Source: an uncultured Candidatus Peregrinibacteria bacterium (GTDB lineage Bacteria; Patescibacteriota; Gracilibacteria; Peribacterales; Peribacteraceae). From it: a stretch of 9,364 nucleotides of DNA. The notes below the pieces were generated by a model. The model ran no database searches and had not been told where the DNA came from. It saw only the letters and a program-made list of their open reading frames with translations. Of this stretch, positions 5,355 to 9,364 are shown one piece after another (position 1 is the first letter of the stretch; every line of letters begins with the position of its first letter). The position numbers and the translations under genes are program-made. The stretch is from assembly GCA_913054215.1 (NCBI GenBank), contig CAJXJE010000021.1:1-9364 (forward strand), in the 5' to 3' direction.

Positions 5355-5960
5355 ATGCACTTGCACATTGTTCACCGCCTTCCTGCCGTTGCTGCTGCTG
5401 CTCTTATTGCAGTATTACTCTCTGGGATGCAGATTACGGCAAATCTGGTTGCCAGCAACCAGACCGCTGCCCAATTTAATGGAGCGGTAGAGGAGGCTGC
5501 CAGTCAGCAATATCACGGTCGAACGGTGTTTCGTGATAGAAGGCTGCAGCAGGCATACAGAGCAAAGGTTGCAAACAGGTTAAAGGCTATAGCAATTGAG
5601 CGTCGCAGACTTCGACGTGAGATGCGCAATATCCAAGAGGCGGAGGTGCTTTATGGTAGTGCGGAGGAAGATGCTGTGGAGCTCTCACAGAATTTAGGGA
5701 AGCAGAGATTTAGCCAAAGGTTTTCTCTCAACAAAGCGAGTCGACTTCTAAGACGACTCCTGTTTCGTGCGGGTTTGAATACGCGTGATGCGACGAAGCG
5801 CAGTGCTGTTTCTGCTGCAGAAAATGTATTGGAATTGCGTAATCAAGATATGCGACTCTTAAAACGATACAACTTCACACAGGCTGGCTATGTCCGTAAT
5901 GACGAGAGGGTTCGAGCAAGTACCGAGCAATTGCGTGCAGCACGCGAGATGATGCGCTAA
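5355..5960 (+). CDS. hypothetical Arg-rich helical protein with N-terminal signal or anchor
   Basis: I do not recognise this 201-residue protein. Residues 1-9 are short and partly basic. Residues 10-32 form a hydrophobic, Ala/Leu-rich segment (AVAAAALIAVLLSGM), consistent with a signal peptide or single membrane anchor. The rest is predicted helical and strongly basic, with Arg-dense patches (about 80-91, IERRRLRREMRN; and around 131-150), Glu/Gln/Ala-rich helices and no Cys or obvious catalytic motif. This suggests an exported or anchored coiled-coil-like protein that may bind anionic polymers such as nucleic acid or wall polymer; that is inference. The ATG is the first start after an in-frame TGA at 5346-5348. 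The gene is divergent from ruvA across 66 bp. Its last codons lie in a long inverted repeat (5913-5991). The signal sequence and the full open frame support it as real. Confidence 0.7.
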   Translation: MHLHIVHRLPAVAAAALIAVLLSGMQITANLVASNQTAAQFNGAVEEAASQQYHGRTVFRDRRLQQAYRAKVANRLKAIAIERRRLRREMRNIQEAEVLYGSAEEDAVELSQNLGKQRFSQRFSLNKASRLLRRLLFRAGLNTRDATKRSAVSAAENVLELRNQDMRLLKRYNFTQAGYVRNDERVRASTEQLRAAREMMR

Positions 5961-5991
5961 ACGCAGGAAGTGATTGCGCGGTACTTGCTCG
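5913..5991. repeat. long interrupted inverted repeat spanning the end of the hypothetical gene
   Basis: CGAGCAAGTACCG (5913-5925) is a perfect 13-bp inverted copy of 5979-5991. After one mismatch (5926/5978) the pairing continues for 5 bp (5927-5931 with 5973-5977). The 41-nt loop contains the TAA stop (5958-5960) and a nested hairpin GCGTG-CAG-CACGC (5933-5945). The stem is long and moderately GC-rich, but no T-run follows on either strand. It could stop convergent transcription, protect the mRNA 3' end, or be the remnant of an inverted duplication. Confidence 0.75.
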
Positions 5992-6108
5992 GCATATCTC
6001 AAAGTGTCCGAAGATTACCAGCATTATTTCCGATTCCTCAAATGACATCTTCAGATTACTGTCGAAGAAACCCAAAAAGCCTGAACCAGTAGAATTAGCA
6101 ACGGGGAA
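5961..6108. other. convergent intergenic region, no gene seen
   Basis: These 148 bp separate the Arg-rich hypothetical gene from rsmI, which converge here. Apart from the right arm of the inverted repeat (to 5991) I see no gene, tRNA or clear terminator. Loosely related words GAAGATTACC (6010-6019) and CAGATTACTG (6052-6061) occur but look incidental. Confidence 0.6.
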
Positions 6109-6771
6109 TTAACGATTCGGACCAATCATGACGACGAATTCACCTTTCTTTGTGATACTCGATGCAGCTTCTTTGAGGGTTGCCACTGTTGAATGCACTA
6201 CTTCTTCGTGCATCTTGGTGAGTTCTCTTCCTATAACGACGCTTCGATCTGGTTGATCTGCAAGAGCATCAGCAATTTCATTCAATGTCTTTTCGATACG
6301 GTGGACAGATTCATACAGCACGATCGTTCGGTCTTCTTTCACGAATGATTGGAACAATGTCTGTCGACCTTTTTTAAGAGGCGGAAACCCGATGTAGACG
6401 AATTGATTGATCGGTAGACCGGATACACTCAAGGCTGCGAGGAAAGCCGAAGGGCCGGGGATGGATTCTAATTCCGAGACTCTACTGACCAGCTTGTATC
6501 CTGGATCACTTATTCCCGGAGTTCCTGCATCAGAGACCAGCACGAGGTGCTCTCCTTTTTCTAACCGCTCAACAATTCGGTCAATCTTCTTGTTGTCTGT
6601 ATATCCATGACAGGAGATGAGTTCTTTCTTCTCGATATCCAGAGCTTTCAGGAGGCTCCCAGTCACACGGGTGTCTTCGCAGACGATGGCATCGCAACTT
6701 TTGAGGGTCTCTATAGCTCGCAAGGTGATGTCTCCGAGGTTGCCAATGGGAGTGGAAACGATGCTTAACAC
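6109..6771 (-). CDS. rsmI: 16S rRNA (cytidine1402-2'-O)-methyltransferase RsmI
   Basis: RsmI uses S-adenosylmethionine to methylate the 2'-OH of C1402 in the 16S rRNA decoding centre. The 220 residues cover the tetrapyrrole-methylase fold. Motifs: STPIGNLGDIT (6-16), CEDTR (31-35), SDAGTPGISDPG (80-91), IPGPSA (104-109), and a C-terminal KKGEFVVMIG. The usual SYHEHN-like segment reads SCHGYTDNKK (53-62), slightly divergent. The protein is shorter than E. coli RsmI (about 286 aa): it ends just after the catalytic fold and lacks the C-terminal extension. The start is GTG (6771-6769), because it places STPIGN at the usual distance from the N-terminus and no in-frame ATG is nearby. It is divergent from gyrA across 88 bp. 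A -10-like element lies 6 nt before the GTG. Confidence 0.95.
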   Translation of the reverse strand: MLSIVSTPIGNLGDITLRAIETLKSCDAIVCEDTRVTGSLLKALDIEKKELISCHGYTDNKKIDRIVERLEKGEHLVLVSDAGTPGISDPGYKLVSRVSELESIPGPSAFLAALSVSGLPINQFVYIGFPPLKKGRQTLFQSFVKEDRTIVLYESVHRIEKTLNEIADALADQPDRSVVIGRELTKMHEEVVHSTVATLKEAASSITKKGEFVVMIGPNR

Positions 6772-6777
6772 TTGGAG

Positions 6778-6786
6778 ATCCTATCA
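6778..6786 (-). promoter_or_regulatory. putative extended -10 of rsmI (leaderless)
   Basis: The minus strand reads TGATAGGAT (6786-6778): a TGn extension followed by TAGGAT (4 of 6). It lies 6 nt before the GTG start. No convincing -35 is seen. Transcription would start at the start codon, giving a leaderless mRNA with GUG. Confidence 0.4.
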
Positions 6787-6825
6787 AAATACTGCGGTTT
6801 TGGCCCTTTCTTCCTCTGGATTTTT

Positions 6826-6834
6826 TGCTATGAT
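6826..6834 (+). promoter_or_regulatory. putative extended -10 promoter of gyrA
   Basis: TGCTATGAT (6826-6834) is a TGn extended -10 with TATGAT (5 of 6); no strong -35 precedes it. Transcription from about 6841 would leave a leader of about 19 nt. That leader contains AAGGG (6849-6853), 6 nt before the ATG at 6860. This is one of the few plausible Shine-Dalgarno-like sequences in the window. Confidence 0.45.
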
Positions 6835-6859
6835 CTCATAGATCCCGCAAGGGTTTACT

Positions 6860-9364
6860 ATGGCTAAAAAAGACGACAACGACGGCGCTCAAGAAGAGAT
6901 GTCCTTTGAGGAGGAGGGGAATTCTGAGGATACTCAGGAAACAGAGGGGACTGATGAGAATGTCTCTGATTCAGCTATTGTAAAGCCACCACCTCTCGCT
7001 GAGGGCGGTGAAACGATTGCTAATATCGGACGTCTTGTTCCTCGGCCTATCGTGGCAGAAATGGAGGAGAGCTATCTCGACTACGCGATGAGTGTGATCG
7101 TCGCTCGGGCTCTTCCCGATGCAAGGGACGGACTCAAGCCTGTACATCGTCGTATTCTGTATGTGATGCACGAGCTAGGACTCCGTAGCAGTGCAAAGTT
7201 TCGCAAATCTGCTGCTGTAGTCGGAGATGTGATGGGTAAGTATCACCCGCATGGAGACTCTTCCATCTATGACGCACTCGCTCGTATGGCGCAAGACTTC
7301 TCGATGCGACACATGCTCATTAATGGTCAGGGTAACTTTGGTTCCATCGATGGAGATAACCCTGCTGCCATGCGATATACCGAGGCAAAGATGCAAAAGA
7401 TTACGGAGGAGATGTTGCAGGATATTGAAAAGAACACGGTAGAATTTCGTCCAAACTACGATGGTTCCAAAAAGGAGCCTTCCGTACTTCCTGCGAAATT
7501 CCCGAACCTTCTCCTTAACGGAACGGTAGGAATAGCTGTGGGAATGGCGACGAATATACCGCCACATAATCTTAGTGAACTCATCGATGCGACAAGTCAT
7601 CTGATTGAAAATCCAGATGCAACCGTCGAAGATCTCTTGGGGTTTATTCAGGGGCCGGATTTTCCAACTGGTGGAATTGTCTACGATAAAGAAGTGCTCA
7701 AGCAGGCATATCTTACGGGGCGTGGAAGTGTAGTTGTGCGTGGTAAAGCAGAGATCGAAGAGGGAAAGAATGGCCGATGGCACATTCGCATAAATGAGAT
7801 TCCCTACCAAGTGAATAAGTCCAACATGATTGAAAAGATGGCACGTCTCGTTACAGATAAGGTCATTGCTGGTATCTCGGATATCCGTGATGAGTCGGAT
7901 CGTGAAGGAATTCGTATCATGATTGAGTTAAAGAAGGACTGCTATCCACAAAAAGTCTTGAACCAACTGTTTAAGCACACAGATTTGCAAAGCAGCTTTG
8001 GATACAACTGTATTGCTCTTGCTGATGGGTTGCAGCCTAGGCTGCTGAATTTGCAGGAGATGCTCCAGATCTTCATCGATCATCGTCGCGAAGTAGTTAC
8101 ACGTCGTATCACGTACGATCGCGATAGAGCAAAAGAGCGTGCGCACATCTTAGAAGGACTCACAATTGCTCTTGATGATATTGATAAGGTTATCGAAACC
8201 ATTAAGAAGAGCGCTGATAAGGATATTGCGAAGGAAAACTTGGTCAAGAAGTTCAAGCTTACAAGGATTCAAGCGGAAGCCATTTTGCAGATGCGTTTGC
8301 AGACTCTTTCTGGTCTTGAGCGCAAAAAGATAGAAGACGAACTCGCAGAAAAGATCAAGTTTATTGCTGAGTGTGATGCTATTTTAAAAGACAAGAAGAA
8401 GATTGATGTCATCGTCAGCAAAGAGACGAAAGAGATTAAAGATAAGTATGCCAACGAAAGGCGTACCACCATCGTCAAGCATGCAGTGGGGCAGTTCTCC
8501 GCAAAGGATACGATTCCAAACTCACCAATGATTGTTGCATTAACGGTTGGTGGGTATGTAAAACGTCTTTCTCCTATGCAGTTTAGAGCGCAACAGCGAG
8601 GAGGAAAGGGGGTCAAAGGAATGACGACCAAAGATGAAGATGAGATTCAGACACTACTGCACGTGATGAACCATGATGATCTCTTGTTCTTTACGAACAC
8701 GGGTCGTGTCTTTAAGCTTCCTGCCTATGAGCTTCCACAAGGATCGCGTATAGCAAAGGGGCAGGCGATCGTAAACCTGTTGCAGTTGCAGCCTGGCGAA
8801 GTGATCACCGCAATTCTTAAATCCGAACTCGAAAACAAGACACATCTCTTTATGGTTACGGAGAAGGGTACGGTAAAACGCACAGAACTTTCGCAGTTTG
8901 AAAACATTCGTCGTAGCGGACTCATCGCTCAAAAAACCATTCCAGGAGATCGCCTAAGGTGGGTGATTGCTACCAGTGGTACCGATGAGATCTTGATTGT
9001 GACCAAAAAAGGAAAAGCCATTCGTTTCCCAGAAGGAGATGTTCGTGCCATGGGACGAGCAGCTGCTGGTGTGCGTGGTATCAAACTTGGACCAGGGGAT
9101 GAAGTCGTGGAGGCAGGAGAGATCACAGATGCTAAAACATCCATGCTACTTGTGGTTATGGAAAATGGTCTTGGAAAGATGACGTCTGTCGAAGAATATA
9201 GATTCCAAGGACGTGGTGGTTCTGGAGTAAAGGCCGCACAACTTACGGCAAAGACTGGTGATATTGTCGGAGGATGCATTTTGCAAGAGGGTGAGGACGG
9301 AGACCTGATCTGTCTTTCGAAGCAGGGACAAGCGATTCGTATGAAGCAGAGCGCGATTACTTCC
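6860..9364 (+). CDS. gyrA: DNA gyrase subunit A, 3' end cut by the window
   Basis: GyrA breaks and rejoins DNA in the gyrase A2B2 complex, introducing negative supercoils. The frame is open for 835 codons to the window edge; roughly the last 30 or more residues of the core and any tail are missing. Motifs: SYLDYAMSVIVARALPDARDGLKPVHRR (71-98, with a break at most family-specific positions), the quinolone-determining region GKYHPHGDSSIYD (126-138) with Ser134 and Asp138 at E. coli positions 83 and 87 (wild-type, sensitive-type residues), catalytic Arg172-Tyr173 (AMRYTE), GIAVGMATNIPPHN, and EIPYQVNK. The GyrA box QQRGGKG (578-584) and a C-terminal beta-pinwheel identify gyrase rather than ParC. 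Residues 1-60 or so form an acidic, low-complexity extension before the conserved start, about 50 residues longer than in E. coli. The start ATG has AAGGG 6 nt upstream. gyrB is not in the window. Confidence 0.97.
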   Translation, partial: MAKKDDNDGAQEEMSFEEEGNSEDTQETEGTDENVSDSAIVKPPPLAEGGETIANIGRLVPRPIVAEMEESYLDYAMSVIVARALPDARDGLKPVHRRILYVMHELGLRSSAKFRKSAAVVGDVMGKYHPHGDSSIYDALARMAQDFSMRHMLINGQGNFGSIDGDNPAAMRYTEAKMQKITEEMLQDIEKNTVEFRPNYDGSKKEPSVLPAKFPNLLLNGTVGIAVGMATNIPPHNLSELIDATSHLIENPDATVEDLLGFIQGPDFPTGGIVYDKEVLKQAYLTGRGSVVVRGKAEIEEGKNGRWHIRINEIPYQVNKSNMIEKMARLVTDKVIAGISDIRDESDREGIRIMIELKKDCYPQKVLNQLFKHTDLQSSFGYNCIALADGLQPRLLNLQEMLQIFIDHRREVVTRRITYDRDRAKERAHILEGLTIALDDIDKVIETIKKSADKDIAKENLVKKFKLTRIQAEAILQMRLQTLSGLERKKIEDELAEKIKFIAECDAILKDKKKIDVIVSKETKEIKDKYANERRTTIVKHAVGQFSAKDTIPNSPMIVALTVGGYVKRLSPMQFRAQQRGGKGVKGMTTKDEDEIQTLLHVMNHDDLLFFTNTGRVFKLPAYELPQGSRIAKGQAIVNLLQLQPGEVITAILKSELENKTHLFMVTEKGTVKRTELSQFENIRRSGLIAQKTIPGDRLRWVIATSGTDEILIVTKKGKAIRFPEGDVRAMGRAAAGVRGIKLGPGDEVVEAGEITDAKTSMLLVVMENGLGKMTSVEEYRFQGRGGSGVKAAQLTAKTGDIVGGCILQEGEDGDLICLSKQGQAIRMKQSAITS

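Noticed and set aside
5875..6075. 66-codon minus-strand frame between the hypothetical gene and rsmI
   Set aside because: It overlaps the end of the plus-strand gene and the inverted repeat. No start signal or recognisable protein pattern was found.
7175..7810. 211-codon minus-strand frame opposite gyrA
   Set aside because: It lies wholly antisense to conserved gyrA sequence, and its composition looks like a shadow of that coding strand.
46..9364. UGA recoded as glycine, as in Gracilibacteria
   Set aside because: None of the eight complete genes ends in TGA (five TAA, three TAG), which raised the question. However, no in-frame TGA occurs in about 2,400 codons and GGN codons serve for Gly, so the standard code fits.

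Overview
The window looks like a chromosomal segment of a bacterium, most probably a Candidate Phyla Radiation (Patescibacteria) lineage, with the Peregrinibacteria/Peribacteria group as a guess. The gene core is bacterial: RuvA, RsmI, gyrase A, thioredoxin and a short-type phosphoglucose isomerase. Beside it sit two genes of the archaeal-type purine enzyme family PurP. The proteins are compact, intergenic gaps are short and ribosome-binding sites are nearly absent. The lineage is inferred; no rRNA is present to settle it. The genetic code looks standard: all genes are open without in-frame TGA.

Layout. 1-2348 (+): two tandem PurP-family ATP-grasp genes. The first is near-canonical; the second has lost several substrate- and ATP-site residues. 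2349-2791: a gene-free stretch holding, on the minus strand, tRNA-Ala(UGC). It is preceded by two tandem repeat units of about 105-110 bp. Each unit begins with a copy of the tRNA 5' end and D-arm but continues into a different, hairpin-rich body. A putative promoter and a 10-bp dyad lie upstream. 2792-3347 (-): thioredoxin overlapping a small membrane protein gene. 3411-5288 (-): ruvA followed by pgi, 12 bp apart. 5355-5960 (+): an unrecognised, Arg-rich protein with an N-terminal hydrophobic segment, divergent from ruvA. 6109-6771 (-): rsmI. 6860-end (+): gyrA, divergent from rsmI and cut by the window edge.

The genes are mostly housekeeping: late purine synthesis, sugar-phosphate isomerisation, Holliday-junction recognition, rRNA methylation, DNA supercoiling and redox. 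They share no single pathway. A recurring regulatory theme is that several -10-like hexamers lie only 6-12 nt before the start codon, with no Shine-Dalgarno sequence. This suggests leaderless or almost leaderless mRNAs.

The best candidate for something undescribed is the tRNA-headed repeat array at 2507-2721. Its two units carry completely different sequences at the same hairpin position, yet both are perfect inverted repeats. A second helix also shows a compensatory difference. This is what a conserved structured RNA co-transcribed with tRNA-Ala would look like. The second PurP paralogue is the next most interesting item.
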